Both the position numbers and the translations under genes were made by a program. The notes under the pieces are model-generated. The model made no database searches. It saw nothing but the letters and a program-made list of their open reading frames with translations, and was not told where the DNA came from. A stretch of 12,932 nt of DNA from Clostridium sp. CAG:273 (GTDB lineage: Bacteria > Bacillota > Clostridia > TANB77 > CAG-508), in the NCBI GenBank assembly GCA_000438355.1, contig FR901448.1:1-12932 (forward strand). The letters are read 5' to 3'. This document shows positions 6,582-12,932 of this stretch, piece after piece (the stretch's first letter is position 1; every line of letters begins with the position of its first letter).

Positions 6582-7813
6582 TAGCGTTTTTTTACCTCAT
6601 TATCGCTTAAATTTACTCGTTTATACTCATTTTCGTCAATTATCCCATTATTTCCATACAGTTTCTTAATAATAAGTCCTGCATCTTCTATTTTCGACCT
6701 CATATTTGAAAAACTTTCTTTTTTGTTCAGAAAACTTTCATACAAAATTGTTATACTTGTTTCATAAATTAGTCCATATTTTTTAAAAAACTCTTTAATT
6801 CTATTATTTACATCTATTTCATATGAATTAACAAAAATCCCTTCAAATCCTGTTAATGTAACTATTTTGCGTTTTTTAGTAGTATCTTGATTAACATGCT
6901 CTTTAGTGTCTTGGATAATACTTATTTCATTTTTATGTTTATTATTTATCTCATCATTTAAATTAATTATAATAGCCTTTCTATATATTAAATATTCATT
7001 TAGTTCATTTATACTATTGTCCACATTAACTATAAACTTTGCCCTTTTTAAACTCTTCCTTTTATTATTTAAAAGTATTACATTATTTCCTGTATTATTA
7101 TAAACAATATCTTCAATATATCTATACTTTTCTATATTTTTACTTACTATATTAATGTTTTTAAATTTTGTACTTAAAAAAATTATATTATCTAGTATGA
7201 TTTCATCAATATTATTTGCAACAATAAAAACATCTTCTAATTCAGCCTTTCTATTTTGAATATTTATAATATATACCAAAATTTCGTAAATTATGTATTT
7301 AAAAAGTCCTTTTCCATTAATAAAAAATACATTTCTTTGTTTTATAAAATGCTTTGCAATATTACTATCTTTTACTAACTGATTTGTAATATTATGCTCA
7401 TTTATAATACAATCTAAATTTTTCTTATAATTAACTTTACTTATATTACTCTTATTATTAGAGTTATTACTTTTTTTATTTAGAATAAGCTTATCCATAA
7501 ATTCTGTGTTTTTTTTAATTTCATCTGACAAAACAATTCCATCTATACTTTTCTCATTTATAATTTTTCTAATTTTATTTGTTATAATACTATTTCTTAT
7601 ATTATTAACTATTTTGGATGAATTGTCTCTTTTTATTGGTATTTTTGCTATATATCCATTAAATATTTCTTCTATATCAATTATACAAAACACCCATTTA
7701 AAGAATTCTTTAATTTTAAATAATTTATCTGTTTTTCCGCTTTTATTTTTTTCAATATCATTTTTGCTTTTTTCATTTTTTATATTCTTAACTTTTATAT
7801 ATAACACATTCAA
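6578..7813 (-). CDS. Unrecognised Asn/Ile/Lys-rich protein with a possible Rossmann-like segment
   Basis: I do not recognise this 411-residue protein. It is soluble by appearance, with no signal peptide or membrane helix. It is extremely rich in Asn, Ile and Lys, partly because of the AT-rich code. Around residues 190-270 alternating hydrophobic strands and helices (DVFIVANNIDEI, INIVSKNIEKYRYIE, VILLNNKRKSLKRAKFIVNVD, then KAIIINLND) look like successive beta-alpha-beta units of a Rossmann-type fold. No clear GxGxxG is present, so nucleotide binding is only a guess. The TTG at 7813 was chosen because AGAGGTG lies 6 bases ahead. A GTG at 7822 overlaps that site. The ribosome binding site and start sit in the 3' arm and T run of the upstream gene's terminator hairpin. 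The greA promoter begins at its stop codon. Confidence 0.7.
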   Translation of the reverse strand: MNVLYIKVKNIKNEKSKNDIEKNKSGKTDKLFKIKEFFKWVFCIIDIEEIFNGYIAKIPIKRDNSSKIVNNIRNSIITNKIRKIINEKSIDGIVLSDEIKKNTEFMDKLILNKKSNNSNNKSNISKVNYKKNLDCIINEHNITNQLVKDSNIAKHFIKQRNVFFINGKGLFKYIIYEILVYIINIQNRKAELEDVFIVANNIDEIILDNIIFLSTKFKNINIVSKNIEKYRYIEDIVYNNTGNNVILLNNKRKSLKRAKFIVNVDNSINELNEYLIYRKAIIINLNDEINNKHKNEISIIQDTKEHVNQDTTKKRKIVTLTGFEGIFVNSYEIDVNNRIKEFFKKYGLIYETSITILYESFLNKKESFSNMRSKIEDAGLIIKKLYGNNGIIDENEYKRVNLSDNEVKKRY

Positions 7814-7870
7814 AAAAATCACCTCTAAATTTAAAACAAGCTATTTGTCTTAAATTATATTAGGTGATTT
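7812..7870 (-). terminator. Two-tier terminator hairpin that also encloses the next gene's ribosome binding site
   Basis: On the minus strand AAATCACCT (7870-7862) pairs with AGGTGATTT (7824-7816). Inside, an 11-bp stem with one G-T pair (7855-7845 against 7839-7829) closes the loop ATAGC. Seven T residues follow at once. It lies 47 bases past the GH18 stop and fits an intrinsic terminator. The same 3' arm contains the AGAGGTG ribosome binding site of the next gene, and the T run leads into its TTG start, so folding should both end transcription and hide that site. Confidence 0.7.
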
Positions 7871-7917
7871 CTTTTTTATTCCATGAATTTTATACATTTA
7901 ATAAATTATGAAATATA

Positions 7918-9603
7918 TTAATTTCCAAGTTTTTCTTTAACTATATCCCAAACTTCTGGGCTTTCTCTATCTTTTTCCCAATATGCTGCGCCTGCTAGTT
8001 TGTATTTGTTTATTAAATCTAGTTTTGCAGAAATTGATTTTAAGTCTTCTATCCACATTTTATATACAGCACCATTTTGTGTATATTCTATATAATATTG
8101 TTTTAAATTATCATTCCATTTCTTTTCTACATTTGCAGGAATTACTTTATCTACATCTTTTAAATCAACAGTTTCGCTACTAACTTTCCCATTTGCTTCT
8201 TTCCATAATCTTGTATAAAATGGTACTGCTAAAACTAGTTTATCTGGATTTACTCCTTCTTGTCCCAAAAATTTAGTTATATTTGCTTCTACCCAGTCAC
8301 ACCCTGCTGTAGTACCTTCTTTATTTGAGCTTGCTCCATATTGATCATATGCCATAAATATTATATAATCTGCTACTTTTGATATTGTATTTCTGTCAAA
8401 GCACATTGACCATGTTTCAGAGCCATCTGGAGCTGTTACATCTACTGTTAATACTTTTCCCATTTCATTTAGTCTAGGCTCTAGTTCTATTAGAAACCTA
8501 TTAAACATTGCTTTATCTTCCATATACATGTTTTCAAAGTCTATGTTTATACCATCTAAATTATATTTCACAACTAAATTAACTATATTGTTTATTAATT
8601 TATTTCTTAATTTATAATCGTTCATAATTTCTGAAGTAGTATCTAGCATAGATTCGTTTGAAATCATTGCCCAAACTTTTAAGCCATTATTATGTGCCCA
8701 ATTAATATAGTTTATTCCAGCTGTACCAACGTTTTCTTTAACATTTCCCTTTCCTAATTGCTCTAATCTAAAAAATGTTGGAGAAACAACATTAACTCCA
8801 TCCATTGCACCTGACCTTTCTGGAGCTGAGCCATAGTCTGAAAAATATTCCCATGCTAAACTTACTTTTCCTTCTACTTTTGATGTTTCTACCATGTCAT
8901 CTCTAATTGTATTTATTTTTCCTAAGTTATCTTCTTTAACATAGCCTAAACTTCCATTGCTTGTTCTAATTTTTTTCCAACCACTTTTTACTAAATCGTC
9001 TTTTCTATTAGAAATTACAACTGCATCTCCTGCCTTAATTTTATCTACTGTTCTAGATAATGAAGTTGGCTTTGACTTAATGCTTATATCCTTAGCTACT
9101 GTTGCAATTTGGTATTTTCTGTCTAATGAATCTACAACTACTCTGTTATTTATATATTCTATATCCACATTATACACACTTTTTAGTTCTGAAAATGGTA
9201 TAAAATATTTATTTTCTTTCTCAATAACAGGACTTTTTAGTTTTACTTCTGCACTATTTACAGTTGCCGAATTTTCTCCAACTACCATATTTGCAATTTT
9301 AGTAGATGAACCTGTAATAATTTGATTATATTTTTCGTCATAATAAATATAATTGTCAAAAAAGTTTTCTATATCTTCTTTTGCTATATATATAACACCA
9401 TTTTCATCTACAAAAACATCCTGTTTTAAGTCTGCTGTTACATTACTATTGTTAATTATTAAATTCACTTTTCCTACGATGTCATTATTTTTATAATTTC
9501 CTGCAATTTTAATTACAAATATTGCTGCTAATAAAACAATTGCTACTACAATTATTTTAAAAATCCAATTACCTTTTACACTTTTTTTCTCTCTTCTCGA
9601 CAT
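7918..9603 (-). CDS. Membrane-anchored GH18 glycosidase with copper-amine-oxidase-like and SH3 domains
   Basis: This 561-residue protein probably cleaves glycan bonds in peptidoglycan, like the YaaH/SleL group of spore-cortex and cell-wall glycosidases. After a basic N-terminus, a single membrane helix (about 14-34) anchors it facing outward. Residues 42-165 resemble the copper amine oxidase N-terminal-like domain common in clostridial surface proteins. Residues 168-228 are a bacterial SH3 wall-binding domain. Residues 245-560 form a GH18 barrel with the catalytic motif DGINIDFE, where E357 is the acid/base and D355 its partner. AYDQYG and AAYWEKDRESPEVW also match the barrel. AAGGAG is 7 bases before the ATG. 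It is monocistronic, ends in a strong terminator, and is divergent from the RT cassette. Spore versus vegetative role is unresolved. Confidence 0.9.
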   Translation of the reverse strand: MSRREKKSVKGNWIFKIIVVAIVLLAAIFVIKIAGNYKNNDIVGKVNLIINNSNVTADLKQDVFVDENGVIYIAKEDIENFFDNYIYYDEKYNQIITGSSTKIANMVVGENSATVNSAEVKLKSPVIEKENKYFIPFSELKSVYNVDIEYINNRVVVDSLDRKYQIATVAKDISIKSKPTSLSRTVDKIKAGDAVVISNRKDDLVKSGWKKIRTSNGSLGYVKEDNLGKINTIRDDMVETSKVEGKVSLAWEYFSDYGSAPERSGAMDGVNVVSPTFFRLEQLGKGNVKENVGTAGINYINWAHNNGLKVWAMISNESMLDTTSEIMNDYKLRNKLINNIVNLVVKYNLDGINIDFENMYMEDKAMFNRFLIELEPRLNEMGKVLTVDVTAPDGSETWSMCFDRNTISKVADYIIFMAYDQYGASSNKEGTTAGCDWVEANITKFLGQEGVNPDKLVLAVPFYTRLWKEANGKVSSETVDLKDVDKVIPANVEKKWNDNLKQYYIEYTQNGAVYKMWIEDLKSISAKLDLINKYKLAGAAYWEKDRESPEVWDIVKEKLGN

Positions 9604-9633
9604 GTATTTCTCCTTTTTCTTCTGAAAATATTT

Positions 9634-9662
9634 ATTATAAAATAACTATATCATAAAAAATA
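9634..9662 (-). promoter_or_regulatory. Possible GH18 gene promoter
   Basis: A perfect TATAAT (9639-9634, minus strand) stands 30 bases upstream of the start codon. The hexamer 17 bases further up (TATTTT) is a poor -35, so a different sigma factor or an extended -10 is possible. Confidence 0.35.
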
Positions 9663-9702
9663 TTTTTAGTGAATACTATTTTATAATATTTTTGTATAAT
9701 AA

Positions 9703-9732
9703 TATACATTTAATTATATATTTTTGTATAAT
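9703..9732 (+). promoter_or_regulatory. Possible promoter of the MutS-like/Avd/RT cassette
   Basis: TATACA (9703-9708), 18 bases and TATAAT (9727-9732) fit a sigma-A promoter and would give a leader of about 110 bases. The region is so AT-rich that other choices exist, including an identical TATAAT at 9695-9700. Confidence 0.3.
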
Positions 9733-9848
9733 ATATTTGCACTTTCGTATTATTTTGTTAAATTTTTTAGAAATTAGTTATATTATTGTTACAGATTTTT
9801 CGCTAATATTTTTAATATGTAACTTTCCCACATTAGGGAGGTTATTGT

Positions 9849-10271
9849 ATGAGTAAACTTTATTCAAAATATTTAGAGCAAAAGGCTTTAAATCCAAATG
9901 AACTTTATTTGTTTAAGTCAGGTATATTTTACATGGCTTTAAATGAAGATGCTAATAGACTTTCAGACGCATTAAGCTTAAAAGTAACTAACATTACAGA
10001 TAAGCTTTATAAATGTTGTTTTCCTGTAAGTAAATCAGATTATTACTTTAAAACTTTAGAATCGCTAAGTATTAATTATAAAATTATTGACCCTTCTCAA
10101 AATGTGGTATTAAATTATGCTGAATATAAAGACAATGAAAGATTTAATGGTATAATTACAAATTTGTTAAAATTAGATTTAAATAAAACTTCATTTCAAG
10201 ATGCATACATTATTCTTACAAATACTATTCATGATTTAAAACAAATTTTAGAAAATGGAGCTGAAGAATAA
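9849..10271 (+). CDS. MutS domain I-like accessory protein of a DGR-type reverse transcriptase
   Basis: The first 80 of 140 residues resemble the mismatch-recognition domain I of MutS. They show a YLEQKALNPNELYLFKSGIFYMAL segment in the place of the MutS 'K..YPD.LLFFRLGDFYE' strand, then DANRLSDALSLKVT, then KCCFPVSKSDYYFKTL in the place of 'CGVPYHS...Y...L'. The Phe-x-Glu base-probing motif of true MutS is absent, as are the clamp and ATPase domains, so it cannot act as mismatch repair MutS. A short helical C-terminus (SFQDAYIILTNTIHDLKQIL) follows. MutS-like (MSL) genes have been described beside reverse transcriptases of diversity-generating retroelements. GGGAGG (9836-9841) lies 7 bases before the ATG. 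Its stop overlaps the next start by one base (TAATG), showing coupled translation with avd. Its role, perhaps in handling the template RNA or cDNA, is inference. Confidence 0.75.
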   Translation: MSKLYSKYLEQKALNPNELYLFKSGIFYMALNEDANRLSDALSLKVTNITDKLYKCCFPVSKSDYYFKTLESLSINYKIIDPSQNVVLNYAEYKDNERFNGIITNLLKLDLNKTSFQDAYIILTNTIHDLKQILENGAEE

Positions 10272-10633
10272 TGGATGTTGGCGACAAAAATTCTTTACTT
10301 ATTTATAAGTATTATTTAGATTTAGTTTATTACACAAATACATTATGCATAAAATACCCAAAATCTGAAAAGCTTGCTTTAGCAAGTGAAACAAAACAAT
10401 CTTTATATAGCGGTTTAAGAGAATTGATTTATGCTTTAAAAGAATATAATAAAAAAAATAAAATAGGTCACCTAAATAATTTAGATGTTGAGCTAAATTT
10501 ACAAAAGGTTTACCTTAGACTTGCATACAAATATAAATATATCTCAAAACAAAATTATGAAACTTGGTCAAAAAAGATAACAGAAATTTGTAATATGTTA
10601 GGAGGATGGTTAAAATCATGCCTCACACGATAA
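10271..10633 (+). CDS. avd: Avd-like four-helix bundle protein (DGR accessory variability determinant)
   Basis: Avd forms a positively charged pentameric barrel of four-helix bundles. In the Bordetella phage system it binds the reverse transcriptase and is needed for mutagenic copying of the template RNA. The 120-residue product has the expected pattern: KYYLDLVYYTNTLCIKYPKS at the start, KLALASETKQSLYSGLRELI, a basic KEYNKKNK, LDVELNLQKVYLRLAYKYKYIS, and the family-typical end MLGGWLKS. Many Lys and Arg residues line the helices. It relates to the 23S rRNA intervening-sequence four-helix proteins, but the RT partner makes Avd the right name. The start overlaps the upstream stop. The 3' end overlaps the RT start by 16 bases and contains the RT ribosome binding site. 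Confidence 0.88.
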   Translation: MDVGDKNSLLIYKYYLDLVYYTNTLCIKYPKSEKLALASETKQSLYSGLRELIYALKEYNKKNKIGHLNNLDVELNLQKVYLRLAYKYKYISKQNYETWSKKITEICNMLGGWLKSCLTR

Positions 10634-11676
10634 AAAATAGTTTTTATAAACATCTAACATTTGAAAATTTATTATCTGCTCACTTAAGAGCAAAAAAACA
10701 AAAAGCTAAAAAATGCGAAGTCTTAAGATTTGAATTAAATTTAGAAAACAATTTAGTAAATTTATTAAACAAATTGAAAAACGGTACATATCACGTAGGA
10801 AATTACAGAATATTTTATATAAATGAACCAAAACTAAGAAAAATAGAAGCTCTCCCATATGTAGATAGAATTGTACATCAATGGTATGTAGAAGAATTTA
10901 TAAAACCTAATATAGTACCTAAATTTATAAATTCTTCATGTGCTTGCATTGTTGGAAGAGGATGCCACAAAGCAGCAGATATAATACAACATGACATGAA
11001 AGTTTATAAAAGAAAAAATCCAAATTATTGGATACTAAAATGTGATATAAGAAAATTTTTCTATAGTATAGACCCAAATATATTATTTAGCATAGTAAAA
11101 AAATATATGTCAGACAAAAAATTAATACAATTTACACACCAATTAATTTTTGAAAATAGAAAAGATCCAATTGGTATACCCATTGGAAATTACACATCTC
11201 AATTTTTTGCCAACATATACTTAAATGAACTAGACCAATACATAAAACATACATTACGAGTAAAATACTATGTTAGGTATATGGATGATTTTGTAATGCT
11301 TTTAGAAGATAAAGAAACTTGCAAAACATATAAAAAATTAATAGAAGAATTTGTAGAAAACAAACTGCATTTAAGTCTAAATCAAAAGTCTAGATATTAT
11401 CCTGCTGCTCAAGGTTTAAACTTTTGTGGTTATAGAATTTGGCCAACACATAGACTACTTAGAAAATCTAGTAAAACAAAAATCAAAAGAAAAATCCGTA
11501 AATGGAACAAAATCTGGCTTCGTGGTGACCTAGACTTTGGTATAGTCATGCCATCCCTTCAATCATGGCTTGCACATGCTAACCATTGTAATACATATAA
11601 ACTAAAATGCAAAGTTCTTAATTCTGCTGAATTTCTTTACAATGACAAAAAAGAGTATCCTGTAAGAATAGATTAG
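10618..11676 (+). CDS. Reverse transcriptase of the diversity-generating retroelement type
   Basis: This 352-residue RNA-directed DNA polymerase has the size of DGR enzymes. Motif A is LKCDIRKFFYSID (catalytic D143). The motif 4 segment IGNYTSQ (about 189-195) has Ile-Gly...Ser-Gln where group II intron and retron RTs have Gln-Gly...Ser-Pro, a mark of DGR RTs linked to error-prone copying at adenines. Motif C is YMDD (221-224). FCGYRIWPTHRLLRKSS and a basic thumb follow. There is no maturase X domain and no endonuclease domain. The ATG at 10618 was chosen because AGGAGG ends 12 bases before it. The in-frame ATG at 10606 directly abuts that site. It is the last gene of the MutS-like/Avd/RT cassette. 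In known DGRs the RT copies a template repeat into a variable repeat at the end of a target gene, but neither repeat is visible here. Confidence 0.93.
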   Translation: MPHTIKNSFYKHLTFENLLSAHLRAKKQKAKKCEVLRFELNLENNLVNLLNKLKNGTYHVGNYRIFYINEPKLRKIEALPYVDRIVHQWYVEEFIKPNIVPKFINSSCACIVGRGCHKAADIIQHDMKVYKRKNPNYWILKCDIRKFFYSIDPNILFSIVKKYMSDKKLIQFTHQLIFENRKDPIGIPIGNYTSQFFANIYLNELDQYIKHTLRVKYYVRYMDDFVMLLEDKETCKTYKKLIEEFVENKLHLSLNQKSRYYPAAQGLNFCGYRIWPTHRLLRKSSKTKIKRKIRKWNKIWLRGDLDFGIVMPSLQSWLAHANHCNTYKLKCKVLNSAEFLYNDKKEYPVRID

Positions 11677-11694
11677 GTATATATATTTAATCAA

Positions 11695-11735
11695 GTAGAG
11701 ATAAAAATTTTAACAAATAAATTTTTTATCTCTAC
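11695..11735 (+). terminator. Hairpin behind the reverse transcriptase gene
   Basis: GTAGAGATAAAAATTT (11695-11710) pairs with AAATTTTTTATCTCTAC (11719-11735) with one bulged T, giving a 16-bp stem. It lies 18 bases past the RT stop. No T run follows on the plus strand, so it may mark or protect the 3' end rather than terminate. Confidence 0.5.
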
Positions 11736-11981
11736 TCTCAACGCTACATCATGCTATTTTATATATACAATACTTAACTACTTGCAATTTAAGTTCATTT
11801 GAATTTTGTTCTATAAAAAAGACTCTTCCTTGGAGAAATTCTACTAAGGACAAAATTATTCTTATAGGATTCTTCCTTATTTTATTGTGTTAGATAATTG
11901 AAGAAATAATATATAGAGATTAATTTATGTATAATTTTTAAAAATTTTCAAAAAATTATATACTTTTTCAAAAAATTAGTG

Positions 11982-11987
11982 TATAAT
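11982..11987 (+). promoter_or_regulatory. Possible -10 box of the structured RNA
   Basis: A perfect TATAAT is preceded by TGTG and stands about 8-12 bases before the start of the stem-loop region. The -35 position (TATACT, 17 bases upstream) matches the consensus in only 3 of 6 bases. Confidence 0.35.
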
Positions 11988-11994
11988 TAAAGAA

Positions 11995-12120
11995 ATTAAG
12001 GAATACTATACATTGTAGATAGATATTCTACTAGGTCTGAAATAGTTTATTAGATTAGGACCTGACCCGAGCTGATGCTAAGCGTCAGCAAAAGCCATTC
12101 AAACGAATGGCTTTTATTAT
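11995..12120 (+). ncRNA. Candidate structured small RNA next to a DUF3800 gene
   Basis: Four stem-loops follow one another within about 100 bases. These are GTAGA/TCTAC (12015-12019, 12027-12031), AGGTC/GACCT (12033-12037, 12059-12063), GCTGATGC/GCGTCAGC with triloop TAA (12071-12078, 12082-12089), and AAAAGCCATTC/GAATGGCTTTT (12090-12100, 12105-12115). The last is an intrinsic terminator. The segment 12058-12090 is much richer in G and C than its surroundings, and no frame crosses it. Structured RNAs (the 'DUF3800' motifs) have been reported beside DUF3800 genes in comparative searches, and such a gene starts its 3' end 106 bases away on the other strand. I cannot assign it to a known family. 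The opposite strand is possible, since the hairpins are symmetric, but the better T run is on the plus strand. A link to the RT is equally untested. Confidence 0.5.
12090..12120 (+). terminator. Strong intrinsic terminator, probably bidirectional
   Basis: AAAAGCCATTC and GAATGGCTTTT form a perfect 11-bp stem with loop AAAC, followed by TTATTATG. The A and T runs on both sides mean it can also stop transcription coming from the DUF3800 gene on the minus strand. Confidence 0.8.
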
Positions 12121-12225
12121 GTTTATAACTATCGTTTAAATTCTTGTTCCATTTTTTAGCATCTCTAAATACTTTTCTTTTTTCTATATCTTGACTTATT
12201 AGAATTAATTCATCTTCTTTCTAAA

Positions 12226-12903
12226 TTATATTCTTTTACTTTTTAGCAAATTTATAATATGCCTAAAATCCTTTCCTCTAAAGAAAAATGTTTCAGCTTT
12301 TGTAAAAGGAATATTGTTTTTCCTTTTATAATCTAGTTTATCTATTATAGTTAGCATATCTGAAACTTGAAATAATCTTTTCTTTGTATGGTCAAACTCT
12401 ATTCTTCTCTCTACATTTGGATTACTTGCAAATAGTGTGTCCAATATAGTTGCTAGTGTTTCTTGTCCATTGTCATAATAAATAACAATTTTATCAAATG
12501 AATTTATATAATCATGATTGTCATTTATAAATTTACTAATTTCTCTGGCTAGTGCCATATTTAATTGTGTTTTTTTGTTTACATACTTTTTATCTACTAT
12601 AACTGTTCTTATTTTGACTTTTACTCTACTTGAAAAATAAAATATTGCCCAAAATATACTTTTTCTTTTTTCAAAATCAAAATGAGAATAATCTCCTCGT
12701 TTAGCTATAAGATATGCTAAATGTATCATTCCATCATAATTAAGGTTTTTTAGTTTTTCATTAAGGTATTTTAATTCTGTTTTTATTGAATCGGAACTTT
12801 CATGAAGTGTAAAGGATACAGCATATAAATCTGAACTTCCTTTTACAAATCCAAAATCTCCACTTTCATCTATAAATATGTTTAATCTCTTTATTATTAT
12901 CAC
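12226..12903 (-). CDS. DUF3800 domain protein
   Basis: This 225-residue protein has the DUF3800 layout. It opens with NIFIDESGDFGF, has an internal strand with acidic residues KIVIYYDNGQET, and near the end has LFQVSDMLT in the place of the family's 'Q.ADll'. The conserved carboxylates D and E of the first motif, D of YYDNG and D of VSDM suggest a metal-dependent RNase H-like nuclease fold. This is established only as a prediction for the family. The start is GTG at 12903, with AAAGGA about 7 bases ahead, and no ATG is available. The gene points toward the structured RNA and is convergent with it and with the RT cassette. DUF3800 genes often occur in mobile and defence-rich regions. Its target is unknown. 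Confidence 0.85.
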   Translation of the reverse strand: MIIIKRLNIFIDESGDFGFVKGSSDLYAVSFTLHESSDSIKTELKYLNEKLKNLNYDGMIHLAYLIAKRGDYSHFDFEKRKSIFWAIFYFSSRVKVKIRTVIVDKKYVNKKTQLNMALAREISKFINDNHDYINSFDKIVIYYDNGQETLATILDTLFASNPNVERRIEFDHTKKRLFQVSDMLTIIDKLDYKRKNNIPFTKAETFFFRGKDFRHIINLLKSKRI

Positions 12904-12932
12904 CTTTAATCCTTTTTAATTATAATATTGCT

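Larger units (their letters stand above)
11677..12225. other. 549-bp gene-free stretch between the RT and the DUF3800 gene
   Basis: No frame with a plausible start and ribosome binding site is present on either strand. In order it holds a long hairpin (11695-11735), a stretch at 11821-11880 with an imperfect direct repeat (GACTCTTCCTT and GATTCTTCCTT, 48 bases apart) around alternating TCCTT/AAGGA segments, a very A/T-rich tract (11930-11990), and a run of stem-loops with a terminator (about 11995-12120). The last 100 bases hold nothing I can name. I looked here for a DGR template repeat, meaning a roughly 100-base stretch rich in AAC/AAT codons with Trp, Gly and Arg codons, and saw none. Confidence 0.7.

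Noticed and set aside
7814..7822. GTG start at 7822 for the unknown 6578-7813 gene
   Set aside because: The GTG is part of the Shine-Dalgarno sequence AGAGGTG. The TTG 9 bases on has proper spacing.
10271..10633. 23S rRNA intervening-sequence protein
   Set aside because: The fold family is the same, but overlap with a DGR-type RT and the MLGGWLKS end make Avd the better name.
10618..11676. Group II intron maturase or retron RT
   Set aside because: The protein has no maturase X or endonuclease domain. No intron domain V/VI-like hairpin was seen beside it. The motif is IGNYTSQ, not the SP form, and an Avd gene is coupled to it, so DGR type is the better call.
11995..12120. Known riboswitch classes (c-di-GMP, SAM, preQ1) or hammerhead ribozyme in the stem-loop region
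   Set aside because: The CTGATG segment recalls a hammerhead, but the following GA and GAAA core bases are missing. None of the conserved cores of the riboswitches I know is present.
11677..12225. DGR template repeat downstream of the RT
   Set aside because: I looked for AAC/AAT-rich sequence encoding a lectin-like Trp/Gly/Arg pattern and for a partner repeat elsewhere in the window. Nothing beyond short AT-rich matches was seen.
12121..12225. Extension or small gene after DUF3800 on the minus strand (a frame reading KRKVFRDAKKWNKNLND)
   Set aside because: It is preceded by a stop, has no start codon or ribosome binding site, and runs into the terminator hairpin. It may be a decayed remnant but is not supported.
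1..12932. CRISPR array, tRNA or rRNA genes, insertion sequences
   Set aside because: No regularly spaced repeats, cloverleaf with CCA-type end, rRNA-like stretch or transposase frame was seen on either strand.

Overview
The window is strongly AT-rich, low-GC DNA. It has canonical AGGAGG-type ribosome binding sites, a CIRCE/HrcA-controlled groESL operon, a MntA-HepT module and a membrane-anchored GH18 protein of the spore-hydrolase type. Together these point to a Bacillota chromosome, most likely a Clostridia lineage (inference from gene content and base composition).

Left part (1-9603), all genes on the minus strand. Reading in the direction of transcription from the right: a GH18/SH3 cell-wall hydrolase (7918-9603); an unrecognised Asn/Ile/Lys-rich protein (6578-7813) whose ribosome binding site lies inside the terminator hairpin of the GH18 gene; greA and deoD as a two-gene operon with a clear TTGACA-N17-TAATAT promoter; groES-groEL behind a promoter with one good and one degenerate CIRCE operator in tandem; a 110-bp nested palindrome; a small two-helix membrane protein; the toxin-antitoxin pair mntA-hepT; and mtaB, a tRNA methylthiotransferase gene that carries a one-base frameshift close to its start.

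Right part (9849-11676), plus strand. Three tightly packed, partly overlapping genes encode a MutS domain I-like protein, an Avd-like four-helix bundle protein and a reverse transcriptase with the IGNYTSQ and YMDD motifs of diversity-generating retroelement (DGR) enzymes. This is the accessory-plus-RT core of a DGR. I could find no template repeat, variable repeat or lectin-type target gene in the window.

Behind the RT lies about 550 bp without a gene. It holds a hairpin just after the RT and, at about 11990-12120, a run of four stem-loops ending in an intrinsic terminator. I read this as a candidate small structured RNA. It is followed on the opposite strand by a DUF3800 gene (12226-12903). 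The RT cassette, the orphan structured RNA and the DUF3800 gene are the accessory part of the window and its most interesting stretch.
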